NCBI GenBank assembly: GCA_017311315.1
Contig: CM029672.1
Location: 9,466,463 to 9,530,462 of the forward strand
Source of the DNA: Dendrocalamus latiflorus
Lineage: Eukaryota; Streptophyta; Magnoliopsida; Poales; Poaceae
Direction: 5' to 3'
DNA: 64,000 nucleotides
Made by a program: the position numbers and the translations under genes. The notes beneath the pieces were generated by a model that did not search any database, was not told the origin of the DNA, and saw nothing but the letters and a program-made list of their open reading frames with translations. Every line of letters begins with the position of its first letter. The stretch's first letter is position 1. Below are positions 34,501 to 46,100 of this stretch, one piece after another.

Positions 34501-37500
34501 TGAAACACCCCGAAAAATTCGAAATTTTTGAATTTTCTTGAAATTCTTTTAAATTCGGATTTCTTACCCAATTTGGCAAACCACTGTGAAATTACGCTTT
34601 CCATTTTCGGCAAACCCGCTTCCTCCCTTCCTTGGCGCCCTTGCACACGCAGCACCTCTCCCTTGCCTCTGTGCTTCGGCCGCCACTTGTGTTCATCTCC
34701 CCTGGCCGCAGTGCCTCGCGTTCACCTCCCCTAGCCACAGCTTCTTCGCGTTCATCCCCTCTGGGCGCAGCTCCAGTGCATTCATCCCCCTTCTCAGCTT
34801 GAACCATACGCAGCCGAGAAAATATCCCGCGGGGAACCGATTTATACTCGGTATAAAGTCCAATTCGCAGTTCCCTAAGGCTTCTAGCATCCTCGCAGAC
34901 TCTCTCCCGCAGCCGATTGCCCTCTCATCGCCTCTGCCGCCCGCAATCGAAGTCCCTGTGCCGGTAAGCCCTAAAAGCCAATCCGGTGATTTGATCGATT
35001 ACATTTCAATTCCTCCCACTGATATCCTCTCTATTATCCCCTGAATGCATGGGTGGACTCGCCGGAGCGTGAGCATTTGTCTAGCGCCTTGGCAATGGAG
35101 ACCGCCGTCGGTCGCAAAGGCCTCACCGTGGCTAGCCCACTCCAGCGGTCCCCGAGCTCGACCACCAATTTCCGTGTGTTCTCTAGGGTCCCTAGATGGT
35201 TAAATTGCAGCCGATTGGACTTGATCCTCACCGGAGCCCCTTGTCACCGCCGTGGGGATCGTGCTCTTCTCGGTCGCCGCCAATCATGGTCATCCATTCC
35301 CATCTCCCCAAAGCTACCGAAATGGAACCCTAAGCCATATGCGCACACCCTGGCGAAAACAATTCTCCTCTCGTGCTCTATAGCCGCCACCCCACCGCCG
35401 TCGTTTTCCTCTGCTCCTCGCCGGGAGTGTCGTCTGAAGGTTGAAGACGACCTCCCGGGGGCGTCGTGGCTCAATCGCAGCCATTAGCGTCCATCCATCC
35501 GGAGCGTCCACGCCAGTTTAAATCCCGTCCGCTGATGCGGTTACGGTCCCTCATCTGAGCGCCCACGCTCGCTCCATCCTCTCCATCCGTAGCTGCCGCG
35601 CGTCATCCATCAACCGGGCGTGCGCGTGTATGCGCTGGGCTTCGCCCGCACGCGCATGGGCCACGGCCCTCTCGGCCGAGAGCGAAGCCGGGCCGTCGGC
35701 CGGTTCCTTCGCGCGGGGAAAAAGGCCGCCGCTGCACTGTGAAACACGGGCTGGGCTGCACTGTTGATTCCGGCCGAGCCCAACACTATTCATATGATGT
35801 TGGAAAAATCCAGAAAAATTAATAAAAATACCAGAAAATCCAGAAAATTTCCAAAAATACCAAAATACACCATTTTGACCAGTAAAATATTTTAAATTCA
35901 AATCTAGTACCCATTATCCCAAATTCAAATTTTAAAAATCCAAATATCATTAATTTATAAACCTAGCTTATTAAATTCAATCTCCATAAATTTAATTTCT
36001 ATAAATTCAGATTTTATTTATTTAAATTTCACCCCTCTATTAACATCAATTCTAAACATATGCCATTTAACTAGTTCAATATTTTAAATGCAAATTCGGC
36101 GTCCGTTCTTACAAATTTAAATTATTACAAGATTAAATTTCACCAAGATCCAATCTTAAATTCTTAAATTTCGAATTCCACCATTCCACCCCACTCAGAT
36201 CCTATAAAAATTAAATTTCTTTATTAAGTCAAAATTTAATCCTGATACAGTCCTAATCTGTCAATTCAAAGATCGACCATATAATTTCAAGTGTCTATCT
36301 TCTATTCCCAAAATCCGTACAACACTTGTGTCTCTTTTAGTCATCCCAAGCCTATCGTGTCCAAATTTAGCCATGTCCGTCCATAAAACCCCGTCGAATC
36401 CCGACCTCCCGACCCATCGCATTATTTTCTTTATACTCTTTCTTGTTCTTAATTTGGATTTTGTTCCCAGCTTGCATTCAGTAAAGCAAGAACCTATTGG
36501 ACTTCGTTTTCCACGCTAGTGCACGGACCAAGCGAGTTGGTCAACCGAAGGACCGTAAAGATTGAAGCTGATCAAGAGCCACGGAAAGAAGGCAAGTCAC
36601 ATGTTTTTGATCATGTTGAATCCCATGACATGCCTATTATCTAAGTAATATAATTTCATTATGAATATTTGTGAAATGCTATTTGCTTAACATGAAATGT
36701 TTAGAATGACATGCTATTTAGATAAGTCCTACCACTGATAAAAGCCATGTTTACCTTGAAGGCCATATTCACCTTGACAACCTTAGTAATTATTAAAGTA
36801 TTGTATAAATGTATGTACCATCATCTCATTCAACATTTTACACTACTAAGTGACTTAGGCCGTTGGCCAGTAGGTTTGAAAAACCCGGAGAGGGTAGGGT
36901 GGTATGGGACCGTACCCTAGGCCGGTGATGCTAATGTACAGAACCTAGGGTAAAGAGGTTGGGGTTTCCGAGTTGCGGATCTAGCCCAATTCTTTATCCT
37001 AGGGTTGAACTTTGGGTAAAGAGGTTGGTGGGGCTTCGGGTAACGGATTTAGCCCATCGCTTTACCCGGGGATGGAGGCTGGTTGGTTTAGTGGTGTGAG
37101 TGCTGTTGAGCACAGTGGAAGTTAGTGGTTGAGTGCCTCAGGTGAAAAATATAAGGACAAGAACGTTGTGCTAAGTAAAATACACAATGATCGTCCAACC
37201 ACGGGTGTTGACTTGTCAACCCTGGTTTAGTAGTTGCTCAACCTAAGTGAAGCTCCGCATTGAGAGTCGGTGTGGGTTGTGGACTCAGGCTAAGACAACG
37301 ATAGGTCCCCACAACTTGGGCTTAGTGTTCCGTGAGGGCCAACGGATACCCGAGGGTGTGTGGGTGCCTAACCTATCGGGTAGAGTGTATACCAAGGGTT
37401 GAGCAGCGAAAAGACCCGGTTTCTTAACTCAGTCATGAGGGTTAAGGATGCGTGTGGGTAAAGTTGGGCAACTCTGCAGAGTGAAATAAATGGTATTCGA

Positions 37501-38097
37501 ATACGCCGTGCTTCCGGTTAATGAAGCTGTGTTAATTGGGTGATTCCAACAACGAGGCATAAGTAGAGTTTCTGATGTTGTTAATTTGAGTAATGATGAG
37601 ATTTATTTGATAACAGAAAACCCCCTGATCTTTAGGAGAAAAGGTTTTTAAAGTTTTAATTGTTTGCAAATAAAATTGCATCCACCTCTTAATAAAACAA
37701 ATATATTCCCCTTCTCCAGAAAATATCCTGGCATATAGTTATATTACTTTCCACATGTGATTTGCTGAGTACGGGGTCGGAGTACTCAGGCTTGCAAAAA
37801 TCATTCCCCCCCCACAGATATCAGAAGAAAAGAAGATGCTGCGAGTGTTCGTGTTAGGGTTACGTCTACACTCAAGCGTTCCTGTGGAGTTTTCTTCGGC
37901 TTTTACTGTATGTAAGTTACATTTTGGGCTTGGACGCCCGTATTGTTATTAAAGTTGACCATTAGGTCTTATTTCACTTAAAGTAACTTCTTTTAACTGT
38001 TCGTGAGCAGGCATGATACACTGTTGGGCCGCAACAGAACTCCTGGGCTGTTGCGGGCCGTACGACGTCCCTGTTCCCAAAAGTCGGGGGCGTTACA
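34501..38097 (+). repeat. Right LTR of the gag-only gypsy element
   Basis: Identical in length (3597 bp) and almost identical in sequence to the left LTR. Differences seen by eye include C/T at 27194 versus 34848 and A/G at 27579 versus 35233. It ends GGGGGCGTTACA directly before the duplicated GAAGC. Confidence 0.95.
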
Positions 38098-38102
38098 GAA
38101 GC

Positions 38103-38580
38103 TGTATGCGAGTATGCGACAATTCTCTGCCCATTTGTATTGTTTCTAAGCCATACGTGTTGGTCCGTGTTAAACTACGTAGAGACATGTTTGGATTATA
38201 TATATGAAGTTTGCAAAGTTTCCGTGTGAATTTTATAGGAAATAACATACATTTTTCGGAATCCCTGTATGAGTGGAGCAGCAATTGAGCAGTTAAGAGT
38301 ATTATCTTTGTGTAATTAGGCACATCTACAAAACTTTGCTTGATTTGGATCACTCTGTCGGATTGAGTTGAGCAATCAAGCATATGTCTGCTCGAATTTA
38401 TTTAGTTGGTTTAGGTATCCTTACTGCATGAAATTGTGTCATGAGCCATCACTTTTTTCTGTTCTTTCCATAGATACCAAGAAGGCCCCTCAATTGCTTA
38501 CCTTGCAATTAGGCACCTCTACTCAACTCCGCTTGATTTGGATCACTCTGATTGATTGAGCAATCAAGCATTGAAGCTCC
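38103..38580. other. Intergenic, no gene recognised
   Basis: AT-rich flank containing a repeated motif with TTGATTTGGATCACTCTG at about 38338 and 38530, with similar surroundings. No gene is evident. Confidence 0.45.
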
Positions 38581-38851
38581 GCTCGTTTCGGCTTCAGCTT
38601 CTGGCTTCCGACTTATTTTTCACTATTCGTAAATTTCGTCTTTTTCTGAACTTTTGGTTTTTTGTTGAGCTTTTTTCCGGTTCTTTTTTCCCGTATTTAT
38701 TTGTATTATACGTAATGGGCTAACATATTTTTTTATATTTTTAAATTTTTTAAATTTAATTATGTTAAATAAGCATCTATCGGCTACAGTGTTTTTTCAG
38801 CCAGCTACAGTGTTTTTCAGCCATAAGCCACCCAAAAAAGCCCAAATGAGC
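38581..38851 (+). mobile_element. MITE family A, copy 2 (271 bp), best-preserved copy
   Basis: Imperfect terminal inverted repeats GCTCGTTTCGGCTT and AAGCCCAAATGAGC enclose a non-coding AT-rich core with TTTTTCACTATTCG, a pyrimidine run before TTTTTTCCCG, ATACGTAATGGGC and paired CAGCTACAGTG motifs. Copies at 3071-3341 (reversed) and 47639-49602 (interrupted) define it as a family. Confidence 0.75.
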
Positions 38852-39931
38852 AAAAGTTTGGCACCTTCCAGTTGGATAAATCTCATCCTGACCCAGATGA
38901 ACAGTAGCAACTAATTGTGGCATCAACAGTTTGGCACCTTCGAGACTAGGGGCTTGTTCTTTTCAGTTTCTAAAAATTGTTCTTCGGTTTTTCTATAGTA
39001 ACTAGCTTTTAAATAAAGTATCTTTTCAAGATAGGGTCTACTGGTTAATTGTAGTACATATTGTACCGACTTCATTTATATCGGCAAAAACCACACGTGA
39101 GTTTCTGTTACTCTGTAATCTCTTATACGAACAGCCCAAAAGTCACAAACCGCAGTAAAAAATCATAAGTTTCAGCCAAAAAGAATAAGCCCTGGACCTA
39201 TTCACGAGACGAGACATGCCTGAACATGTCTGGCCTCGAAAATCTAGGCCTAAGCATGGGCCAACAAGACTGGGCCCAAAGCCCAAAGCAACCCCAAAAT
39301 ATTAATATTTTGTTTATTTTCTAAACAAAATATTATTTGTTAGAAAAATAAATTTATTATCATTTTGTTAATTCTTAGTTGTCTTTATGGCCAGGCCGAT
39401 GGACTGAAATGTAAGGCCTAAGCTAGACCTGATCGACATCGGGTCAAGCCCGAACCCAGAAAAATACGGCTGGCCAGGCTGTCCTTAAAGACCTTATATT
39501 TTTTTCTCAAAAAAAACCTAATTTAGATGGAACAGAAGTAATCACTATCTGCTAAACTCATAAGCCACACCCAAAATAACAGTTAGGTTCTTTTAGATTT
39601 AAAGTTGATTTATACTTATACTATCTACAGTAACTAACTTTTAAATAGTGTGTTTTTAAGATAAGATCAATAGAAAAATTATAGTGAACAATAAATTGTG
39701 CTATATCGATCAAAATTACATATAATTATTTTTCTCTATGTACTATCTCTTATAAACATCTATACTTATAATATTTAAACCACAAATCATGATCCATCGA
39801 TCAGAAAACGCATCAACACCTGTGCCCGAGCGGAGCATGCCTGCATGCAGTACAGTAGCGACCACGAAGCTGGCGCGCGGGCTCCGCTCGCCAACGCGCA
39901 CGTCCTTGTCACGCCCCCCCATGCTTCCGCC
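38852..39931. other. Intergenic with MITE-like debris
   Basis: Blocks at about 38950-39175 and 39585-39785 share motifs such as ACTAACTTTTAAATA and CTCTTATA and look like diverged copies of a second small element. There is no gene. A GC-rich patch begins at 39800 just before the copia insertion. Confidence 0.4.
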
Positions 39932-39936
39932 GGAAC

Positions 39937-40126
39937 TGTTACAACTTGAGAAGTTACGGATGATCTCATCCAAGAACCGACAGCAGTTCCTCTCTCTCTC
40001 TCTCTTACTTGAACCGACGTCCATGGCGTCCGTACAGCATGTATATATACATATCAATGATCAATGAAAGAACCACTGGTTCATTTGCTATTTCACCGTG
40101 TTTCAGTTTTACATTAGCATTCAACA
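39937..40126 (+). repeat. Left LTR of the copia element (190 bp)
   Basis: Begins TGTTACAACTTGAG and ends CATTCAACA. It contains a short CT run and a possible TATA region GTATATATACATAT. It differs from the right LTR at a single T/C position near the 3' end. Confidence 0.95.
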
Positions 40127-40339
40127 CGTTATCAGCACTTTTGCTTGCAACTCTGTACTCTCGAAAGGGAGGACAGACCAAAAAAACAGAAGACAAGGTA
40201 TGGAGAACGATCAGATCAATCTTTGTGAGAAGCATCACAACGCATTACTTGGTGTTCTTGCTTCGATTGATTCTTTGTGTGAATACCTGCAACTTCTTTT
40301 TGCACCTTGCCATCAAGACCCACCACACACACCGGCGAC

Positions 40340-41110
40340 CACCACCATCATCTCCACCGGACATGGCTCTGTGCCGCGTCGTCGTCGTCCATGGGAGGCA
40401 CACGGTGTCTTACCTCCGGCGAAGACTCCACGCTATGGACCGCTCCGGCGACCGGCGCACGCCTCTGTGGCGGCCAACCGACGTCCCGGCCTCCGGATCC
40501 GTACTCCTCCTCTGGCCTCCTCCGCAGAGGAGGCCTTCTCCTCCACTTAACTCCAAAAAAGAGGGGATGGGGACCGGCGCGGCGACACGGCGGCGCTCGG
40601 CGCGAAGGAGCCCGGAGCGGCGTGGTGCCTGGCCCGGACGCGCGGCTCGGCCGGAGCACGGGCGGCGCGATGGCGCGCAGCCGCCGAGGCCCAGAGCAGG
40701 CGCGCCGGGGCGGTGGCGCGGCCCTTTTCGGCCGAAGCCTGCGACGACGGCGCCATCCCCCGGTGCAGCGCCCGAGGCGGCCCGCGACCGGCGGCACCCG
40801 AGCAGAGGCGCCCGTGGCGGCGCGGCGCAGTCCGGCCGGTGGAAGCCCGAGGCGCCTTGGGCCGGCGGCGGTGGCCCCCAAGGCCGGCGACCGGAGGCGG
40901 CGCCCGGCCCGGCCGGATGTGGCGGCGGCGCAACCCGGCCCGAAGTGGCGCTCGGCGGCGCGCGGCGCGGCGGCGCGCGGCGCGGCAGGGCGGCCGGAGG
41001 AGACGGCGCGCGGCGCGGAGGGCCGGCGGCGCCGGCGGCTGTGGCGCCCGAAGCCCGGCGCGGCCGGCGGCGCGGTAGCGCCTAGGGGCAGGGGCGGCGG
41101 CTCCCATGGG
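40340..41110 (+). other. Extremely GC-rich leader of the copia element
   Basis: Between the left LTR and gag lies a block dominated by GGCGC/CCGGC repeats. Because it is so GC-rich it lacks stops, giving frames of 120-358 residues in several phases on both strands, rich in Arg, Ala, Pro and Gly. None shows a domain. I treat it as a structured untranslated leader or a captured GC-rich sequence, not as a protein gene. Confidence 0.6.
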
Positions 41111-41897
41111 AAAGCCCCATGCGGTGCCTGGCTTTGGGGGTTAGGGTTGGAAACCCTAACCACCCCACCTCCTTCCTTTTATATGCTGCCCCCCCCCCCA
41201 TATGGGCTTTGGCCCATTTACCCCCACCTCTCCTCATGGGCCACAAGGCCAATCGGGCTGCAGCCCAGGTTGCCAAAATATTACAATAACCCCCCTCCTT
41301 TTTCATGTAATTGCAGCATTATTATTTAAATAAACTTTGTATTATAATTTCGTATTACTTTTCATCAGTGTGGTAATCTAAATTGTTAAACTGTTTTAGA
41401 CGCCTGATGTAACCATGTATTGTACATATGTGTGTTCCATGCAATGTATTATATATCAATTATTGCAATCTATCTTATGCAAGTTAAATATTTGGTCTAC
41501 ACTTTTGGGTGACTACCTTTATTTATTTTCCAATTGGCCGTACACAAGGTAGTACCATAGTACTACTGTGGGATTTCATCCTCAACGTGCGTACCCAATT
41601 TGATTATAAATTATACAAGGTCTACACCTAAGTGATTACCATGATTCTTTTTCACATTGGCCATACACAAGGTAGTATCAATATACTACTGTGGGATTAT
41701 CATCCTCAAAGTGCGCACTCAATGTTGAAAAATGAATTAAATAATGTTAATACCATTAGTGATTAACTATGTTGTTCCACAATAGGAGAATGTCTCTTTA
41801 TGTATTTCAAGTTTACCTTGATTACTTGCATTTCGCACTGCTTATTTAACATTGCCAAAGATTTTAACAAATCTGTGGCCCTACATATGTAGTCACA

Positions 41898-43001
41898 ATG
41901 GCTACTAAAGAGTTTGAGGCCCTCGCTCTTGATGGCCACAACTTCCCCACATGGGCGATGGATCTCAAAGTGAGTCTATCGTTGCGCGGAATGTACCAGG
42001 CAATTGCAGCTCCCCAAGAGGGTGTAGCTCCTTTGGCTGAGACTCTCAAGTACAATACCTTATTTATCATAAGGAACCACATCCATCCTGATCTCAAGGC
42101 TGAGTATCTGATGGAAGAAGACTCACGCGCTCTGTGGCTTGCTCTTCAAACACGGTATGAACAGCAGAAAGCAGTCATCCTACCGGAGGCTGTCAATGAG
42201 TGGAACCACCTCCGCATACAAGATTTTAAATCTGTGGGAGAGTTCAACCATGCTGTTCATAAAATCAGTTCTAAACTGCAGTTTTGCGAGAAAGAACCAT
42301 CTGATGCGGAGAAAATTGAGAAGACATTGTCTATCATGCTCCCCGCACAAATGATCCTTCAGCAACAATACCGTGAAAGAGGTTTCACTGTTTATTCTGA
42401 GTTAATTAAAACATTACTTCAGGCAGAAAGGCATAGTGAGCTCCTCCTTTGGAACTCTAATCTGCGCCCTTTGGGCACTAAGCCTTTGCCAGAAGTACAT
42501 GCTAACACTCAGAACAAACCCAAAGGGAATGCTACTAACTCTAGCAATCCTGGGAACTTCAAAGGGAAGAACAAGCGCAAGAGACAGCGTCAGTCTAATG
42601 GTGCTAACAAGGGAAAGGATGGTTTTAAGTCGAAAAAGAACAAGTCTAACACTTGTGTTAAGTGTGGCTGTTACAACCACCCGACTGAGAAATGTCGCAC
42701 TCCCAAGCACTTGGTGGCTTTGTACTTGAATTCCGTGGGACGAGCACGCTCCAATCAAGGACGTTCCAATCAAGGTGGACAATTTGAAGCACACTTCAAC
42801 TCCCAACCTGATGTCAACATGGAAGAATTTCTCCAACCTGACATTACTAAGAAAGATGCCCCTGGGTGCTCCTACTCTGCTCCTACAGCTGCGGAACCAA
42901 GCAACACCAAGGCACTACCTCCACTTGATGGGAACATTGACGATATGGAGAACATGATCGTGGAGTTCACTTCTAACGATCCGTTTGGAGACTTTAATTA
43001 G
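41898..43001 (+). CDS. gag: Copia Gag protein (367 aa)
   Basis: Capsid/nucleocapsid protein of the copia element. Residues of about 1-190 form the copia-type gag (UBN2-like) region, with ALDGHNFPTWAMDLKVSL near the N-terminus, ALWLALQTRYE, and a region resembling EFNHAVHKISSKL. A basic Lys/Asn/Arg stretch and a CCHC zinc knuckle CVKCGCYNHPTEKC at residue 253-266 follow. The last 80 residues are acidic, with short Asn/Gln repeats (RSNQGRSNQGG). The ATG at 41898 (MATKEFEALALDGHN) is the natural start. The frame ends with TAG at 43001 and pol follows in a different phase. Confidence 0.9.
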   Translation: MATKEFEALALDGHNFPTWAMDLKVSLSLRGMYQAIAAPQEGVAPLAETLKYNTLFIIRNHIHPDLKAEYLMEEDSRALWLALQTRYEQQKAVILPEAVNEWNHLRIQDFKSVGEFNHAVHKISSKLQFCEKEPSDAEKIEKTLSIMLPAQMILQQQYRERGFTVYSELIKTLLQAERHSELLLWNSNLRPLGTKPLPEVHANTQNKPKGNATNSSNPGNFKGKNKRKRQRQSNGANKGKDGFKSKKNKSNTCVKCGCYNHPTEKCRTPKHLVALYLNSVGRARSNQGRSNQGGQFEAHFNSQPDVNMEEFLQPDITKKDAPGCSYSAPTAAEPSNTKALPPLDGNIDDMENMIVEFTSNDPFGDFN

Positions 43002-43159
43002 GCTCCTACACTTTGAGATACCTTATTTCATTATCCCTTGAATTTGGATGTCGTTTAATTGTGAATGTTGTCATAAGCTAGTTGTTGTCCGTACTTCATT
43101 TACGCACAATGGGTATTGTAATTTGTATTAAGCACAATTGATACCTATATATATATATA

Positions 43160-46100
43160 TTGTATGTATTCTATATATATTTGTTGAGAATGACATATTC
43201 AAATTCTCCATTTTGTATAGATTGTACGGGAGTCGATCTGATGGATGAGGAAATGTGCCTAGTGGATAGCGGTACTACTAACTCTATACTCAGGGAGATA
43301 AAATATTTCCAAACTCTCACAAAGAACAAAGGAAATGTTTTAACAATCGCTGGACGCGATGCTGTAATAGTTGGCACCGGTCGAGCCACTATTCTGCTCC
43401 CTATGGGTACATCAATAACGATTGAGGATGCACTCTTGTATCCCGATTCAACTCGTACCCTATTGAGTTATAGAGATATCCGTAAGAATGGGTTTCATGT
43501 TGAAACTCATGAGGACAACAATGAGGAGTTTCTTCTCATAACAAAAGATCACGGATATGGCAAAGAGACACTTGAAAAGTTTCCCTCACTCCCGTCTGGA
43601 TTGTACTACACATACATTAACCCCGTACCACATGTTGCTTACAAAGTAATTTTCCAGAATGTTAACGTATTCCAAACTTGGCATGATCGCCTTGGCCATC
43701 CTGGAATAGGGATGATGAGGAAAATTATAAGCAATTCTGTTGGTCACACTTTACGTGATGCAAAATTTCCCCAATCCTCAGATTTTATGTGCACCGCATG
43801 TGCCACTGGGAAATTAATTTTGAGGCCCTCTTACCTCAAAATTCATGCCGAACCTCTAAAGTTCCTTGAACGCATTCAAGGTGACATATGTGGTCCCATT
43901 CAACCATTGTCTGGGCCGTTCAGGTATTTCATGGTTCTAATAGACGCATCTACACGATGGTCTCATGTGTGTCTACTTTCCACACGGAACCATGCATTTG
44001 CTAAGATTGTTGCACAAGTTATCAAACTTAAAGCACAATATCCTGAACATCAAATCCGATCAATCCGAATGGATAATGCTGCTGAATTTTCCTCACGTGC
44101 CTTCAATGATTATTGCATGGCTTTAGGAATTCAAGTTCAGCACTCGGTCCCATATGTCCATACTCAAAATGGGTTGGCAGAGTCTCTCATTAAGAGACTG
44201 AAACTTATTGCAAGACCTTTACTACAGAATTGCAATCTACCAACATCATGTTGGGGTCACGCAGTCTTACACGCTGCTGACTTGATTCAATTGCGTCCAA
44301 CTGCATACCATGCAACCTCCCCGTTGCAACTAGTACGTGGAAATACACCAAATATTTCCCATCTGCGGAAGTTCGGTTGCGCTACATACATACCGATCTC
44401 TCCACCGCAGCATACATCTATGGGCCCACACAGGAAATTGGGGATCTACGTGGGATATCAATCTTCGTCGATCATTAAATACTTGGAACCCCTAACAGGG
44501 GATCTATTCACTGCCCGGTACGCTGATTGTATCTTCAATGAAGATCATTTCCCGGCATTAGGGGGAGGAATTGAAAACCACAATAAATGCCAGGAAATCA
44601 ATTGGGATGCCATAGACATCTCCAACTCTGATCCACGTACTTCTGAAACTGAATTCCAAGTTCAGAAGATCATTAATTTGCAACACATTGCAAATAACAT
44701 GCCAGATGCATTTACTGATTATAAGGGTGTTACAAAATCCTATAATCCTGCGAGAAATGTGCCGGAAAGAGTAGAGGTACCAAATAAAACTACTCAACTC
44801 CCCAGTAAGAGGGGGAGAAGTACGGCTATTTCCACAGATGCAGCTTCTACCAAGCAAAGGAAAGGGAAGAACAAATCTTCTAACCCAGTAAATGTAACTC
44901 AATCTTACGTTGAGAAACACCCTGTGGAGGTTCAACCTTCACATCCCACATCAACAGTGCACTCAATTACTGATGTTGGGACATCGGATCGCCCTGATGC
45001 AATCATTTTGGGAAATAATGATACATCACAAGGGGTGCTTGAAATTTCCATCAATTATATTAAATCTGGAGAATCATATGATAGAAAGTCTACAATTGTC
45101 GACATCTATTTCTCTGAAGCAATTGCAGAAATCATCCAAAATGATCCAGATCCTAAGACCATGGCAGAGTGCAGAAAGCGCTCGGACTGGAATCAATGGA
45201 AAGATGCAATTCAAGCAGAGATAACCTCGCTCACTAAAAGAGAGGTATTCACTCATGCAATACCTACACCTCGAGGAATCTTTCCTGTGGGATTCAAATG
45301 GGTTTTCGTCCGGAAACGGAATGAGAACAATGAGGTGGTGAGACATAAAGCGAGGCTTGTAGCACAAGGGTTCACGCAGAGACCCGGCATTGATTTCAAT
45401 GAAACATATTCTCCAGTTATGAGTGGAATAACATTCCGATATCTTATATCTCTGGCTGTTCAAAATCGTCTATCTATGCAGTTGATGGACGTAGTGACTG
45501 CATATCTATATGGGTCACTTGATTCGGACATATATATGAAGGTCCCTGATGGGATCTCTATACCGGATCCAAACGCAAATCGAAACATGTATTGTGTAAA
45601 GCATCAAAAGTCACTCTATGGCTTAAAGCAGTCGGGAAGAATGTGGTACAACCGACTTAGTGAGTTCCTTTTGCAGAAGGGATACACTAACAATGATGAT
45701 TGTCCATGTGTTTTCATCAAAAAGTCCCAAACGGGATTTTGCATCATATCAGTATATGTTGATGATTTAAATATCATCGGCAACCCACAAGATATTGATG
45801 AAGCACGCAATCATCTAAAGACGGAGTTTGAAATGAAGGATTTGGGTCAAACCAAATTTTGCTTAGGTTTACAACTTGAGCATCTTCCCACTGGAATTTT
45901 AGTGCATCAATCAGCCTATATCCAGAAAATATTGGAGAAATTCAATATGGACAAATCACATCCATCTAAAACTCCTATGGTTGTTCGATCTCTAGAAATG
46001 GAGACTGATCAATTCAGACCACAGGATGATGGAGAAGAGATTCTGGGATCTCATTATCCTTATCTCAGTGTCATTGGAGCGCTTATGTATCTTGCAAATT

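Larger units (their letters stand above)
26847..38097 (+). mobile_element. Young gag-only gypsy-type LTR retrotransposon (TR-GAG/LARD-like, 11,251 bp)
   Basis: The element is complete, with a perfect 5-bp duplication GAAGC at 26842-26846 and 38098-38102. It has two LTRs of exactly 3597 bp, an initiator-Met tRNA primer binding site, one gag frame and a polypurine tract. Nearly two thirds of the element is LTR. The interior (30444-34500) has gag but no recognisable protease, reverse transcriptase, RNase H or integrase. It must use proteins of an autonomous partner, like the TR-GAG and Dasheng-type elements of plants. I found about six substitutions between the LTRs by eye, implying very recent insertion. 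Confidence 0.93.

Noticed and set aside
40009..41329. Overlapping open frames of 120-358 residues on both strands in the copia leader
   Set aside because: They exist in several phases at once because of extreme GC content, are low-complexity Arg/Ala/Pro/Gly, and show no domain; one runs out of the LTR.
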